The notes under the pieces: model-generated
The model's input: the letters and a program-made list of their open reading frames with translations, nothing else
Databases searched by the model: none
Told to the model about the DNA's origin: nothing
Shown here: piece after piece, positions 7,025 to 16,172 of the stretch
Layout of the letters: the number at the start of each line of letters is the position of its first letter
How positions within the stretch are numbered: the stretch's first letter is position 1
Source: JBBDSH01 sp040905045
GTDB lineage: Bacteria; Pseudomonadota; Gammaproteobacteria; Eutrophobiales; Eutrophobiaceae
Direction of reading: 5' to 3'
Assembly (NCBI GenBank): GCA_040905045.1
Contig: JBBDSH010000013.1
Location: 1 to 59,045 of the forward strand
Length of the DNA: 59,045 bases
Translations under genes and position numbers: made by a program

Positions 7025-8599
7025 TCATTCCCACTCAATCGTCGCCGGCGGCTTCGATGATATGTCATACGTCACCCGTGATATGCCGTCCACTTCATTG
7101 AGGATACGGCTGGAGACGTGCTCCAGGAACTCGTACGGCAGGCGCGCCCAGCGGGCGGTCATGAAATCGATGGTCTCCACGGCGCGCAGGGCGATGACGT
7201 GTTCGTAGACGCGGGCGTCGCCCTTGACGCCCACGGAACGCACCGGCAGGAAGACGGCGAAGGCCTGGCTGACCTTGTAATAAAGATCGCTGTTGCGCAG
7301 TTCCTCGATAAAAATGGCGTCGGCCAGGCGCAGCATGTCGGCGTATTCCTTGTGGATCTCGCCCAGGATGCGCACCCCCAGCCCGGGTCCCGGAAAGGGA
7401 TGCCGGTGGACCATATCCTCGGGCAGACCCAGTTCCACGCCCAGTCGGCGCACCTCGTCCTTGAACAGTTCCCGTAACGGCTCGATAAGCTGCATCTGCA
7501 TGATATCGGGCAGGCCGCCGACATTGTGATGGGACTTGATGACATGGGCCTTGCCGGTCTTGCTGCCGGCGGATTCGATGACATCGGGATAGATGGTGCC
7601 CTGGGCCAGCCAGTTGACGTCCCTGAGTTTGTCGGCTTCCCGGTTGAAGACATTGATGAATTCCCGGCCGATGATCTTGCGCTTCTCCTCCGGATCGGCG
7701 ACGCCGTCCAGGGCGGCCAGGAAGCGCAGTTCGGCGTTGACGCGGATGACATTGATGCCCTTGCGCCGGGAGAAGGTCTCCATGACCTCCTCGCCCTCGT
7801 TGAGGCGCAGCAGGCCGTTGTCCACAAACACACAGGTCAGTTGATCGCCGATGGCCTGGTGCAGCAGGGCGGCGACGACGGAGGAATCCACGCCGCCGGA
7901 CAAGGCCAGCAAGACCTTGTCCCCGCCCACCTTCTCGCGCACGGCGCGCACCGATTCCTCGATGATGTTGGCCATGGTCCAGAGGGAACCGCAGCCGGCG
8001 ATGTCGTGCAGGAAGCGCGACAGGATGGCCACGCCCTGGGAGGTATGGGTCACCTCGGGATGGAACTGCAGGCCGTAGAAACCGCGTTCCTCATCGGCCA
8101 TGGCCGCCACCGGCGCGCTGTCGGTAGAGGCGATAACCTTGAAACCCGGCGGCAGGTCGACAACGTGATCGCCGTGGCTCATCCAGACATTGAGCAGGCC
8201 GTGGCCTTCCTCGTTGGATTCGTCCTGGATATCCCTGAGCAGCCGGGAATGACCGCGGGCCCGCACTTGCGCGTGGCCGAATTCCCGTTTCTCGCTTGCC
8301 TCGACACGGCCGCCCAGTTGTTCCGTCATGGTCTGCATGCCGAAACAAATACCGAGCACAGGCACGCCCAGTTCGAACACAACACCGGGAGCGCGAAAAC
8401 CGTTCTCCAGGGTCACGGACTCGGGGCCGCCGGACAGGATCACGGCCTTCGGCGCGAAGGCACGAATGGCTTCTTCCCCGGCATCGAAGGCATAGATCTC
8501 GCAATAGACCCGCGCCTCGCGCACCCGCCGGGCGATGAGCTGGGTGTACTGGGATCCGAAGTCCAGTATCAGGACTTTATCTGAATGGATATCCGTCAT
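7025..8599 (-). CDS. guaA: GMP synthase (glutamine-hydrolysing)
   Basis: Makes GMP from XMP, ATP and glutamine, the last step of guanine nucleotide synthesis. The 524-residue protein has an N-terminal class I glutamine amidotransferase domain with catalytic C85 (GICFGMQ) and H180/E182 (FHPEV). It continues with an ATP pyrophosphatase domain with the PP-loop SGGVDSS at 234-240, and the GMP-synthase C-terminal dimerisation domain ending KPPATIEWE. It lies downstream of guaB as in the E. coli gua operon, but here a 306-base repeat-filled spacer separates them. Confidence 0.98.
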   Translation of the reverse strand: MTDIHSDKVLILDFGSQYTQLIARRVREARVYCEIYAFDAGEEAIRAFAPKAVILSGGPESVTLENGFRAPGVVFELGVPVLGICFGMQTMTEQLGGRVEASEKREFGHAQVRARGHSRLLRDIQDESNEEGHGLLNVWMSHGDHVVDLPPGFKVIASTDSAPVAAMADEERGFYGLQFHPEVTHTSQGVAILSRFLHDIAGCGSLWTMANIIEESVRAVREKVGGDKVLLALSGGVDSSVVAALLHQAIGDQLTCVFVDNGLLRLNEGEEVMETFSRRKGINVIRVNAELRFLAALDGVADPEEKRKIIGREFINVFNREADKLRDVNWLAQGTIYPDVIESAGSKTGKAHVIKSHHNVGGLPDIMQMQLIEPLRELFKDEVRRLGVELGLPEDMVHRHPFPGPGLGVRILGEIHKEYADMLRLADAIFIEELRNSDLYYKVSQAFAVFLPVRSVGVKGDARVYEHVIALRAVETIDFMTARWARLPYEFLEHVSSRILNEVDGISRVTYDISSKPPATIEWE

Positions 8600-8607
8600 G
8601 TTCTTTA

Positions 8608-8899
8608 TTGATCAGCCACAGAGAAGATCACAGAGGACCACAGAGGACCACAGAGGAAAAGAAAAATCGCATGCTTGTGGGGTTCCATTCGGGTTTCCAG
8701 ACAAAAAATCAGCTTCAAGGGCACAGGATTGGCAGAGCAAGTATTAACTTCAAAGCGTTTTTCTCTGTGGTTCTCTGAGTTGTCCTCTGTGGCAAACCAG
8801 TTCTTTCCCGAACCGCGAATTATGAGTCACGAGTCACAATCCACGAGTCCCGAGCCCCGAGCCCCGGATCCCGATTCATTCTGTGTCCTCTGTGGCTGA
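8608..8899. repeat. CACAGAGG-type inverted repeat element in the guaB-guaA spacer
   Basis: Tandem ACCACAGAGG units at 8608-8656 face inverted copies (CTCTGTGGTTCTCTGAG, GTCCTCTGTGGC) at about 8763-8795 and again at 8880-8899. Between them lies a run of CACGAGTCCCGAGCCCCG-like units (about 8826-8875). The same CACAGAGG words occur at 12680-12802. This looks like a palindromic miniature element plus low-complexity tandem repeats, and no gene is seen in it. Confidence 0.65.
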
Positions 8900-8905
8900 A
8901 CAAAT

Positions 8906-10366
8906 TCAAACCCGATAGTTAGGTGGTTCTTTCGTGATGGTCACGTCGTGGACATGGCTTTCCTTGACGCCGGCGCCGGTGAGGCGGACGAAGGCGGGCC
9001 TGCTGCGCATGTCCGTCAGATTCTGGCTGCCGGTATAGCCCATGGCGGCGCGCAGTCCGCCAATCAATTGGTGAACAATGGTGCTCAATGCCCCCTTGTA
9101 CGGTACCCGCCCCTCGATGCCCTCCGGCACCAGTTTTTCGATTTCGTCGTTTTCCTGGAAATAGCGATCCGAGGAGCCGTGCTGCTGGGACATGGCGCCC
9201 AGGGATCCCATGCCGCGGTAGGATTTGTAGGAACGGCCCTGGAACAGTTCCACTTCGCCCGGGGCCTCCTCGGTGCCGGCAAACAGCCCGCCGATCATGA
9301 CGGAATGGGCGCCGGCCGCAATGGCCTTGGCGATATCGCCGGAATAGCGGATGCCGCCGTCGGAGATGAACGGAACATCGGTTTTCTTGAGCGCTTCGGC
9401 CACGTTCATGACGGCGCTGATCTGGGGCATGCCCACACCGGTTACGATACGGGTGGTGCAGATGGAACCGGGACCGATACCCACCTTGACCGCGTCCACG
9501 CCGGCCTCCACCAGGGCCAGGGCGCCGTCGGCCGTGGCCACATTGCCGCCAATAACCTGGCAGTCAGGATAACCGGACTTGATCCATTTGATCACATCCA
9601 TGACGCCCCGGGAATGGCCGTGGGCCGTGTCCACCACCAGAACATCCACCCCGGCCTCAATGAGGGCCTGAATCCGTTCCTCGGTGCCGGGACCGACGCC
9701 GACGGCGGCGCCGACGCGCAGGGTCTCATGCTCGTCCTTGCAGGCATTGGGGTATTTCTGCGCCTTGTAGATATCCTTGACGGTGACCATGCCGCGCAGT
9801 TCGAAATTATCATTCACTACCAGCACTTTTTCGATGCGATACTTGTGCAGCAGGGCCTTGATTTCATCGTTATCCGCACCTTCCCGGACGGTCACCAGTT
9901 TGTCCTTTTTGGTCATGATGTTTTTGACCGGATCGTCATAATGGGTTTCAAAACGCAGATCGCGGCTGGTGACGATACCCACCAGTTCGGAGCCGTCCAC
10001 CACGGGCACGCCGGATATGTTGTTGGCCCGGGTCAAATCCAGGACTTCGCGGATGCTGGTATCGGGTCTGACGGTGAAGGGATCGCGAATCACGCCGGCC
10101 TCGAACTTTTTCACCAGCCGCACCTGACGTGCCTGTTCCTCGGGGCTCATGTTCTTGTGAATAATGCCGATGCCGCCTTCCTGGGCCATGGCGATGGCCA
10201 GGCGGCCTTCGGTGACGGTATCCATGGCGGCCGACAGGATGGGCACATTCAGCTTGATACCGCGGGTCAGCTGCGTTTCCAGATTCACCTCCTTCGGGAG
10301 TACCTGCGAATAGGCGGGAACCAGCAGGACATCGTCGAAAGTGAGGGCTTCTTCGGTAATGCGCAT
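8906..10366 (-). CDS. guaB: IMP dehydrogenase
   Basis: NAD-dependent oxidation of IMP to XMP, the rate-limiting step of GMP synthesis. At 486 residues it has the usual TIM barrel interrupted by two CBS domains (about residues 95-205), which sense adenine and guanine nucleotides. The catalytic cysteine is C303 in GPGSICTTRIVTGVG. The mobile-flap region and the ending TITKEPPNYRV are normal. It is divergent from xseA across a 112-base promoter region, as in many gammaproteobacteria, and is the first gene of the guaB-guaA direction. Confidence 0.98.
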   Translation of the reverse strand: MRITEEALTFDDVLLVPAYSQVLPKEVNLETQLTRGIKLNVPILSAAMDTVTEGRLAIAMAQEGGIGIIHKNMSPEEQARQVRLVKKFEAGVIRDPFTVRPDTSIREVLDLTRANNISGVPVVDGSELVGIVTSRDLRFETHYDDPVKNIMTKKDKLVTVREGADNDEIKALLHKYRIEKVLVVNDNFELRGMVTVKDIYKAQKYPNACKDEHETLRVGAAVGVGPGTEERIQALIEAGVDVLVVDTAHGHSRGVMDVIKWIKSGYPDCQVIGGNVATADGALALVEAGVDAVKVGIGPGSICTTRIVTGVGMPQISAVMNVAEALKKTDVPFISDGGIRYSGDIAKAIAAGAHSVMIGGLFAGTEEAPGEVELFQGRSYKSYRGMGSLGAMSQQHGSSDRYFQENDEIEKLVPEGIEGRVPYKGALSTIVHQLIGGLRAAMGYTGSQNLTDMRSRPAFVRLTGAGVKESHVHDVTITKEPPNYRV

Positions 10367-10478
10367 GTCAGAAAACGGCCGGATGTGTAAAATAGCCGTG
10401 CATTATAGTGACTGCACCCTGTCGGGTAAATCGACATTCACCCTCTACCGTGAAATCCTTGGAGCCGTAATCCCAGCC

Positions 10479-11837
10479 ATGGCCAGTGATAACGACAGCC
10501 TCAGCCGAGATATTTACAGCGTCACGCGCCTGAACCGGGAGGTTCGGGCGGTGCTGGAAGGCAGTTTTCCGGCCCTCTGGGTCCAGGGCGAGGTATCCAA
10601 CCTGGCCCGGCCCGCCTCCGGGCACATCTATTTCTCCCTCAAGGACAAAAATTCCCAGGTGCGCTGCGCCATGTTCAAAAACCGCAACCGCCAGCTGAAA
10701 TTCAGCCTGGAAAACGGCATGGAAGTCATCGTCCGGGCGGCGGTCAGCCTCTACGAAGGACGCGGCGAATTCCAGCTCATTGTCGAGCAGCTGGAACCGG
10801 CCGGTGCCGGCGCCCTGCAGCGAGCCTTCGAGGAACTGAAGGCGAAACTGGACAAGGAGGGATTGTTTGATAGCGCGCGCAAGCGGCCGCTGCCGGAATT
10901 TCCGGGTAGCGTTGGTGTGGTTACTTCCCCCAGCGGGGCGGCCATTCGCGATATTCTGCACGTTCTGAAACGGCGTTATCCCCGAGCCCGGGTGGTTATC
11001 TACCCGGTCCCCGTCCAGGGCGAGGGCGCAGGAGGACAGATCGCTCGGGCCCTGGAAATCGCCGGACGGCGCGGCGAGGCTGATGTTTTGATTCTGGCCC
11101 GGGGCGGCGGCTCGCTGGAGGATCTGTGGGCTTTCAACGAAGAGGTCGTGGCCCGTGCCGTTAATCAATCCCCCATTCCGGTGGTCACCGGTATCGGCCA
11201 TGAGACCGATTTCACCATCGCCGATTTCTGTGCGGATCATCGATCGCCGACACCATCGGCGGCGGCGGAAATGGCCAGTCCGGGCAGCATGGAACTGATG
11301 GAAAGATTCAGCGCCATCCACAACAAGCTGCTGAGTCAGGTCAATCAACGCATTCGCAAGTATCAGGAACAGGTCCGCTATTATGAAAAACGGCTGCCGC
11401 ATCCGCGGCGCCAGTTACAGAACATCAACCAGCACCTGGATAATTTAAGCCTGCGTCTGGTCCGCTCCGCCAGAACCGTCATTGTCGAAAAACGCTCCGC
11501 CCTGCTGAAACTTCAGGCCGCCATCAATCATCACAACCCGAAACAGCTGCTGCGCTATCAACAGGGCCGATGCCGGCATCTGGATGAACAATTACGCACA
11601 GCGATGTCTTATTATCTGAGGACATTGAAGCAAAAACTGAACAACACGGCCCATACCCTGCATGCGGTCAGTCCGCTGGTTACGCTGGACCGGGGCTATG
11701 CCATTGTCACCCGGGCGGACAGCGATAGCATTATCCGGGACGCGGCGGAGCTCGGGCCCGGGGATGAAATCCGGACCCGTCTGGCCCGGGGTCAAATACA
11801 TTCAACCGTCAATAAAATCAGCGATGAAAAGAAATAA
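10479..11837 (+). CDS. xseA: Exodeoxyribonuclease VII large subunit
   Basis: Catalytic and DNA-binding subunit of exonuclease VII, which degrades single-stranded DNA in both directions. The 452-residue frame begins MASDNDSLSRDIYSVTRLNR. The N-terminal OB fold (WVQGEVSNLARPASGHIYFS) is followed by the catalytic domain with ARGGGSLEDLWAFNEE and GIGHETDFTIADFCADHRSP, then a coiled-coil C-terminus. The longer upstream frame to 10341 is rejected because it reads into the guaB promoter. xseB is not adjacent. The 3' end overlaps the M23 peptidase gene by 14 bases. Confidence 0.96.
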   Translation: MASDNDSLSRDIYSVTRLNREVRAVLEGSFPALWVQGEVSNLARPASGHIYFSLKDKNSQVRCAMFKNRNRQLKFSLENGMEVIVRAAVSLYEGRGEFQLIVEQLEPAGAGALQRAFEELKAKLDKEGLFDSARKRPLPEFPGSVGVVTSPSGAAIRDILHVLKRRYPRARVVIYPVPVQGEGAGGQIARALEIAGRRGEADVLILARGGGSLEDLWAFNEEVVARAVNQSPIPVVTGIGHETDFTIADFCADHRSPTPSAAAEMASPGSMELMERFSAIHNKLLSQVNQRIRKYQEQVRYYEKRLPHPRRQLQNINQHLDNLSLRLVRSARTVIVEKRSALLKLQAAINHHNPKQLLRYQQGRCRHLDEQLRTAMSYYLRTLKQKLNNTAHTLHAVSPLVTLDRGYAIVTRADSDSIIRDAAELGPGDEIRTRLARGQIHSTVNKISDEKK

Positions 11838-12657
11838 ACTGTTCCTGTTCCCTGCGGTCCTTCTGTTGACTGCCGGCCTGGCCGGCGCACAGCCGCTGCC
11901 TGATGAATCCAGCACGCCCGGCGGTGTGGCTGTTATCCCTCTGGGCAATGAGTCAAAACCGGAAGCCTATTATCGCGACAACCGTGTCATGGTGGTGGGC
12001 GAACCGGGAAACTGGCACGCGGTAGTGGGCATACCGCTGTCGGCGAAACCCGGCCGTCATTTCCTGACTGTCCGCAACGGCGGTGATGAGTCGAAACGCG
12101 CCTTTGAGGTGAGGGATAAGGAATACGAAACCCAGTACATCACTATCGACGACGACCGCAAGGTTAATCCGACGAAGTACGATATGGAACGGATCCGCAA
12201 GGAGAGACAATTGATCAGCGCCGCCAAACGCACCTGGAGTGAGCGTGACGCGGTGCCCCTGACCATGGCTGTGCCCGTCGAAGGTCCCATGAGCAGTCCT
12301 TTCGGCCTGCGGCGGTTTTTCAATAACCAGCCGCGCAACCCGCACAGCGGCATGGACATCGCCGCGCCGACCGGCACGCCCATACGCGCACCGGCGCCGG
12401 GCAGGGTTATCAATACCGGCGATTACTTTTTCAACGGCAACACGGTGTTCATCGATCACGGTCAGGGTCTGGTCACCATGTACTGCCATATGGATGAGAT
12501 CGGTGTGGAGGATGGCGATATCGTCAACAGCGGCGATGTCATCGGCAAGGTGGGTGAAACCGGCCGTGTGACCGGCGCGCATCTGCACTGGAGCGTCATC
12601 ATGAACAACGCAACCGTCGACCCGGCCCTGTTTCTGACGGAAGAGGAACGGCCGTAA
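11824..12657 (+). CDS. Secreted M23 (LytM-type) metallopeptidase
   Basis: Predicted periplasmic peptidoglycan endopeptidase or LytM-like amidase activator, 277 residues. A signal peptide is visible (MKRNKLFLFPAVLLLTAGLAG). The C-terminal LytM domain has the zinc ligands in HSGMD and in HLHW near residue 240, with GDIVNSGDVIGKVGETGRV between. The N-terminal part is a beta-rich segment carrying KRTWSERDAVPLTMAVPVEG and SSPFGLRRFFN, seen in this family. Because all zinc ligands are present it may be an active enzyme. The start overlaps xseA by 14 bases, indicating coupling. Confidence 0.92.
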   Translation: MKRNKLFLFPAVLLLTAGLAGAQPLPDESSTPGGVAVIPLGNESKPEAYYRDNRVMVVGEPGNWHAVVGIPLSAKPGRHFLTVRNGGDESKRAFEVRDKEYETQYITIDDDRKVNPTKYDMERIRKERQLISAAKRTWSERDAVPLTMAVPVEGPMSSPFGLRRFFNNQPRNPHSGMDIAAPTGTPIRAPAPGRVINTGDYFFNGNTVFIDHGQGLVTMYCHMDEIGVEDGDIVNSGDVIGKVGETGRVTGAHLHWSVIMNNATVDPALFLTEEERP

Positions 12658-12679
12658 TGGCGCCATACATCCTTTATTT

Positions 12680-12802
12680 CAGCCACAGAGGACACAGAGG
12701 AACACAGAGAATAAATAAAGATATTGGATCTCGCAAAGGCGCCAAGACGCGAAGAATTTTTAATTTTACTTCTCTGTGGTCCTCTGTGTTCTCTGTGGCT
12801 AT
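12680..12802. repeat. CACAGAGG inverted-repeat element, second copy
   Basis: Left arm AGCCACAGAGGACACAGAGG (12681 on) and right arm CCTCTGTGTTCTCTGTGGCT (12780-12799) are long imperfect inverses. Between them is a CTCGCAAAGGCGCCAAGACG unit of a kind often found in such elements. It fills most of the 198-base spacer between the peptidase and cupin genes. It is related to 8608-8899, and no transposase is present. Confidence 0.7.
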
Positions 12803-12855
12803 TATCCTGTAATTCTTGCCGGTGGAAACTCACCCTGGCACGGGAGGGCAGAACC

Positions 12856-13266
12856 ATGACCGACAGTCTCGGACCTCATAACCTCGGCAACACCTGCGCC
12901 TTCCTCATCGACGGGGGCGGCTCGACACCACTGGAAATTACGGAAACGTTCCGGGAGGAACTGGCCGGCGGCAAGCTGGACCGGTTCGGGACCGGAAAAC
13001 TGGTGACCTGTTTCGATTTCGACAGCGACTGGAGCAACTGGGAACGGCATCCGGCCGGTGACGAATTCGTCTGCCTGTTGTCCGGCGCCGTGGACATGAT
13101 CCTGGATCAGGAAGGGATCGAGACGGTGATTGAACTTCGGGAGCCCGGCACGTTTACGCTGATCCCCGCCGGAATCTGGCACACGGCGAAAATGGTATCA
13201 CTGGCAAAGATGCTGTTCATCACACCCGGGGAAGGCACCGAGCATCGAGTAAGGAGTAAGGAGTGA
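12856..13266 (+). CDS. Cupin-domain protein
   Basis: Small cytoplasmic protein of 136 residues with one cupin barrel. Motif 1 is around ERHPAGDEFVCLLSGAVDM and motif 2 around PGTFTLIPAGIWHTAK, giving candidate metal ligands (His, Glu and a second His). GGGAGG lies nine bases before the ATG, which fixes the start. Its substrate is unknown; cupins include isomerases, dioxygenases and sensor proteins. The last residues RVRSKE and the stop lie inside a GAGTAAGG inverted repeat, so the natural C-terminus may have been altered. Confidence 0.83.
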   Translation: MTDSLGPHNLGNTCAFLIDGGGSTPLEITETFREELAGGKLDRFGTGKLVTCFDFDSDWSNWERHPAGDEFVCLLSGAVDMILDQEGIETVIELREPGTFTLIPAGIWHTAKMVSLAKMLFITPGEGTEHRVRSKE

Positions 13267-13340
13267 GGTGTGAAGAGTAAAATCATTGCCCGTGTCTCCC
13301 CTGATGTCTTACTCCACACACCTCACTCCTTACTCCTCAC
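13247..13340. repeat. GAGTAAGGAGTGAGG inverted repeat
   Basis: Left arm (13247-13280) GAGTAAGGAGTAAGGAGTGA and onward is the imperfect inverse of the right arm (13307-13340), which ends CACTCCTTACTCCTCAC, around a 26-base centre. It lies between convergent genes (cupin and ElyC-like) and supplies the cupin stop codon. It could act as a bidirectional hairpin. Confidence 0.65.
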
Positions 13341-13350
13341 TAATACCGGA

Positions 13351-14094
13351 CTAATACCGGAGCCGGTACCACCAGATTCCGAAATATTCGTACAGCGCCC
13401 GGTGCGATCCGTTCAATGCATCCATCGACGGCACGAACCAGGGCAGCCGCTGATCATTCAGTTTGTAATAGGCATACGACGTCGGAGCCGGGATGACTTC
13501 CAGACCGGCCTTTTCAAACGCCCACACGGCACGACGCATATGCGAGGCGTGCGTCACCAGTACAATCCCGTTGATATCTTCTTCCTGCAGGATACGCGCA
13601 CTGTACTCGGCGTTCTCCGCTGTATTGCGGCTGCTCGTTTCCGTCCAGTCGGGCTGAACGGCGAAGCTTTGCTCAAGGACCCGGCTCATCAACGTCGCCT
13701 CCGGAATGCCTTCCGCCGCCGGCGATCCACCGCTGACCAGTATCGGTAATCCGGTCCTCTCACGGAGTACCGCCGCGTAACGCAATCGTTCCAGGGTGTG
13801 GACTCCGACAGTATCACCCCTGTATTCCGGCGCATCGGTATAGCGCCCGCCGCCGGGCACAACGATGGCCTGATTCACATCGGCCGGTATCTCATCATGC
13901 AGCGGTGGATGGATCTCCAGCCCCATCAACAGGGCCCTTGCCACAGGTACAATACTGAACAGGTACAGGGATACGAGGGAAAGGGCGACAAGCGCAATAC
14001 CGGTACGGCGATAGCGCAGGAGCAGCATCAAGCCGACAAGTGCAAGGACAATCTGGAACCCCGGAGGGAGCACCAGTGCCTTGACCAGCATCAT
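13351..14094 (-). CDS. YdcF/ElyC family (DUF218) membrane protein
   Basis: Inner-membrane protein of 247 residues with two N-terminal hydrophobic segments (about 1-25 and 30-55) and a DUF218 domain. The domain shows VVPGGGRYTD, LPILVSGGSPAAEG, SRNTAENAEYSARIL and VLVTHASHMRRAVWAF. E. coli ElyC of this family protects peptidoglycan assembly, and the overall shape matches ElyC rather than the single-segment SanA. The ATG directly abuts the lipA TAG, so translation is probably coupled, which ties a cell-envelope gene to the lipoate operon. Confidence 0.88.
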   Translation of the reverse strand: MMLVKALVLPPGFQIVLALVGLMLLLRYRRTGIALVALSLVSLYLFSIVPVARALLMGLEIHPPLHDEIPADVNQAIVVPGGGRYTDAPEYRGDTVGVHTLERLRYAAVLRERTGLPILVSGGSPAAEGIPEATLMSRVLEQSFAVQPDWTETSSRNTAENAEYSARILQEEDINGIVLVTHASHMRRAVWAFEKAGLEVIPAPTSYAYYKLNDQRLPWFVPSMDALNGSHRALYEYFGIWWYRLRY

Positions 14095-15072
14095 CTAGGC
14101 GACGTTTTTCCCGACCGAGGTATCGCCCTGAGCCTGCAGGTCAGCGTGATACGAGGATCGCACCATGGGACCGCTGGCGACGTTTTTAAATCCCAGTCCC
14201 CGGGCATATTCGCCCAGCTCGTCGAATTCCTCCGGCGTGACGAAGCGTTCCACCCTGAGGTGGTAGCGGCTGGGCTGAAGATACTGGCCCAGGGTCAACA
14301 TGTCACAGTCATGCTCCCGCAGGTCCCGCAGCACCTCCTTTACCTCCTCGATCTCCTCACCCAGGCCCAGCATCAGGCCGGACTTGGTAGGCACATCCGG
14401 ATGGCGCGCCTTGAATCGCTTGATCAGATTCAGCGACCAGTTGTAATCGGAACCGGGCCGGCACTTCTTATACAATCGCGGTACCGACTCCAGGTTATGA
14501 TTGAAAACATCCGGCGGATCGTCGTACAGGACTTCAAGGGCCAGGTCCATGCGGCCGCGAAAATCCGGCACCAGTACCTCTACGGTCAGATCCGGCATGC
14601 GCGTACGCAGCTCCCGAATGCAGGCGGCAAAATGGCCGGCGCCGCCGTCCTTGAGGTCATCCCGATCCACCGAGGTAATGACGACGTATTTCAGCTGCAT
14701 CAGTTCGATGGTCTCGGCCAGGTTTTTCGGCTCCTCCGGATCCAGCGGATTGGGGCGACCGTGGGCGACGTCGCAAAACGGGCAACGGCGTGTGCACAGA
14801 TCCCCCATGATCATGAAGGTTGCGGTACCGTGTGAAAAACACTCACCCAGATTGGGGCAGGAAGCCTCTTCACAGACCGTGTGCAGATTGTGTTCGCGAA
14901 TGAGCTTTTTCAGCTCCAGTACGCGGGGGTGATTCGGCGCCTTTGCGCGTATCCAGCGCGGCTTGCGCTGCATGGGACCCTCGTCCGGCACCACCTTGAT
15001 GGGGATCTTCGAGGTTTTCAGCTTGCCTCTTTGCTCACGGGCGGGTGCGGATTGTTCTGTACTTTTTGTCAT
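14095..15072 (-). CDS. lipA: Lipoyl synthase
   Basis: Radical SAM enzyme inserting two sulfurs into protein-bound octanoyl groups. The 325-residue protein has the auxiliary-cluster cysteines C67, C72, C78 (CEEASCPNLGEC) and the radical SAM cluster C93, C97, C100 (CTRRCPFC). The C-terminal RSSYHAD supplies the family's conserved serine ligand. An AGGAAAACG ribosome site precedes the ATG. It is the third gene of ybeD-lipB-lipA-elyC-like, and works downstream of LipB. Confidence 0.98.
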   Translation of the reverse strand: MTKSTEQSAPAREQRGKLKTSKIPIKVVPDEGPMQRKPRWIRAKAPNHPRVLELKKLIREHNLHTVCEEASCPNLGECFSHGTATFMIMGDLCTRRCPFCDVAHGRPNPLDPEEPKNLAETIELMQLKYVVITSVDRDDLKDGGAGHFAACIRELRTRMPDLTVEVLVPDFRGRMDLALEVLYDDPPDVFNHNLESVPRLYKKCRPGSDYNWSLNLIKRFKARHPDVPTKSGLMLGLGEEIEEVKEVLRDLREHDCDMLTLGQYLQPSRYHLRVERFVTPEEFDELGEYARGLGFKNVASGPMVRSSYHADLQAQGDTSVGKNVA

Positions 15073-15095
15073 CGTTTTCCTGGCCTTTATTTTTA

Positions 15096-15770
15096 TCAGG
15101 CGCCGATTTCCGCCTGATTCTGAACGGTATGCAAGGGCATATCTTCTTTACTGGAGCACTCCAGGCCCAGATGTCGCATTAACAACGGCAACAATCGTTC
15201 AGCAGCGTCATGGACAGTCATGCAAACACCGTAATGGCTGAGTTGCGTCACTTCAAGGCCTTCAAAACCGCAGGGATTAATGCCTGTAAACGGCTTCAGA
15301 TCCATATCCACATTCAGAGCCAAACCATGATAACAGCAACCCCGGCGTATGCGCACGCCCAGCGCGGCAATTTTACGGTCATCGACATAGACGCCCGGCG
15401 CGCGACTGCGTCTTGCCGCATTGATCCGCATCTCCGCCAGCATATCAATCATGGACTGTTCCAGCAGGGTTACATACTCCCGGACGCCGACAGCAAGGCG
15501 TTTCATGTCCAGCATCAGGTAAATAACCAACTGGCCCGGTCCGTGATAGGTCACCTGGCCGCCGCGGTCCGTCTGGATGACCGGTATACCACCGGCATCA
15601 ATGACATGCTCCCGCCGCCCGGCCAGTCCCAGGGTATAGACCGGCGGATGTTCCAGCACCCATAGTTCATCCAGGCTTGAGCCGTCACGCGTATCATTGA
15701 AAAGCCGCATGTCGCGATACGCCCGTTCGTAGGCAATCAGGCCCCGGGTTTGCAGTCTGGCGGGGATCAT
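15096..15770 (-). CDS. lipB: Octanoyltransferase
   Basis: Transfers octanoate from acyl carrier protein to lipoyl domains. The 224-residue protein carries RGGQVTYHGPGQLVIY (69-84), the catalytic Lys133 in DRKIAALGVR and the acyl-thioester Cys167 in NPCGFEGLEVTQL, equivalent to E. coli K135 and C169. Its ATG overlaps the ybeD stop by four bases and lipA follows after 23 bases, the standard lipoate biosynthesis operon. Confidence 0.98.
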   Translation of the reverse strand: MIPARLQTRGLIAYERAYRDMRLFNDTRDGSSLDELWVLEHPPVYTLGLAGRREHVIDAGGIPVIQTDRGGQVTYHGPGQLVIYLMLDMKRLAVGVREYVTLLEQSMIDMLAEMRINAARRSRAPGVYVDDRKIAALGVRIRRGCCYHGLALNVDMDLKPFTGINPCGFEGLEVTQLSHYGVCMTVHDAAERLLPLLMRHLGLECSSKEDMPLHTVQNQAEIGA

Positions 15771-16051
15771 AATGCTATCAGTACCCGCTCGTGAGCTGTC
15801 AGATCCGTATATATGGCATCAAGCTGCTCGCGGCTACGGGCCTCGACGGTCACGGTCACCGACATGTAGTTGCCGTTTCGGCTGAGCCGGGTCTTGACCG
15901 CACTCTCTGCCAGATCGGGACTGTGTCTGCGAACAAGGGATACAACCAGGCCATCAAAGTCCTCTTCTGCCGCTCCCATGGCCTTGACGGGAAACATACA
16001 GGGGAACTTTAGCGGGGTTTCTTCACTCTCCATTATCGTATATTGTTTCAT
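15767..16051 (-). CDS. ybeD: YbeD family (DUF493) protein
   Basis: Small conserved protein of 94 residues. It has the YbeD hallmarks LKFPCMFPVKAMG near the N-terminus and NGNYMSVTVTVEARSREQLD in the second half. The fold is ACT-like; a regulatory role linked to lipoate metabolism is suspected from constant linkage to lipB but is unproven. Either the ATG at 16051 or the in-frame ATG six codons later could be used, since neither has a clear Shine-Dalgarno. In E. coli, ybeD directly follows dacA; here dat and then a 4.4-kb insertion lie between. Confidence 0.92.
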   Translation of the reverse strand: MKQYTIMESEETPLKFPCMFPVKAMGAAEEDFDGLVVSLVRRHSPDLAESAVKTRLSRNGNYMSVTVTVEARSREQLDAIYTDLTAHERVLIAL

Positions 16052-16172
16052 TTACACTGAATGAAATCGTAACATAACGATTCATTGAATTTTATATAAG
16101 ATTCGATTACAAATTGATTTTGCTGTATTTTCAGTCCAACTTCCACAAACCTGTAAACCCCGAGAGACCGCC

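Noticed and set aside
7526..8584. Plus-strand frame of 352 codons
   Set aside because: Antisense of guaA, whose motifs and length are complete.
8608..8660. Tandem ACCACAGAGG units as a CRISPR array
   Set aside because: There are no unique spacers; units are adjacent and part of an inverted-repeat element.
8948..10390. Plus-strand frame of 480 codons
   Set aside because: Antisense of guaB; the His/Gly-rich product is typical of reversed high-GC coding sequence.
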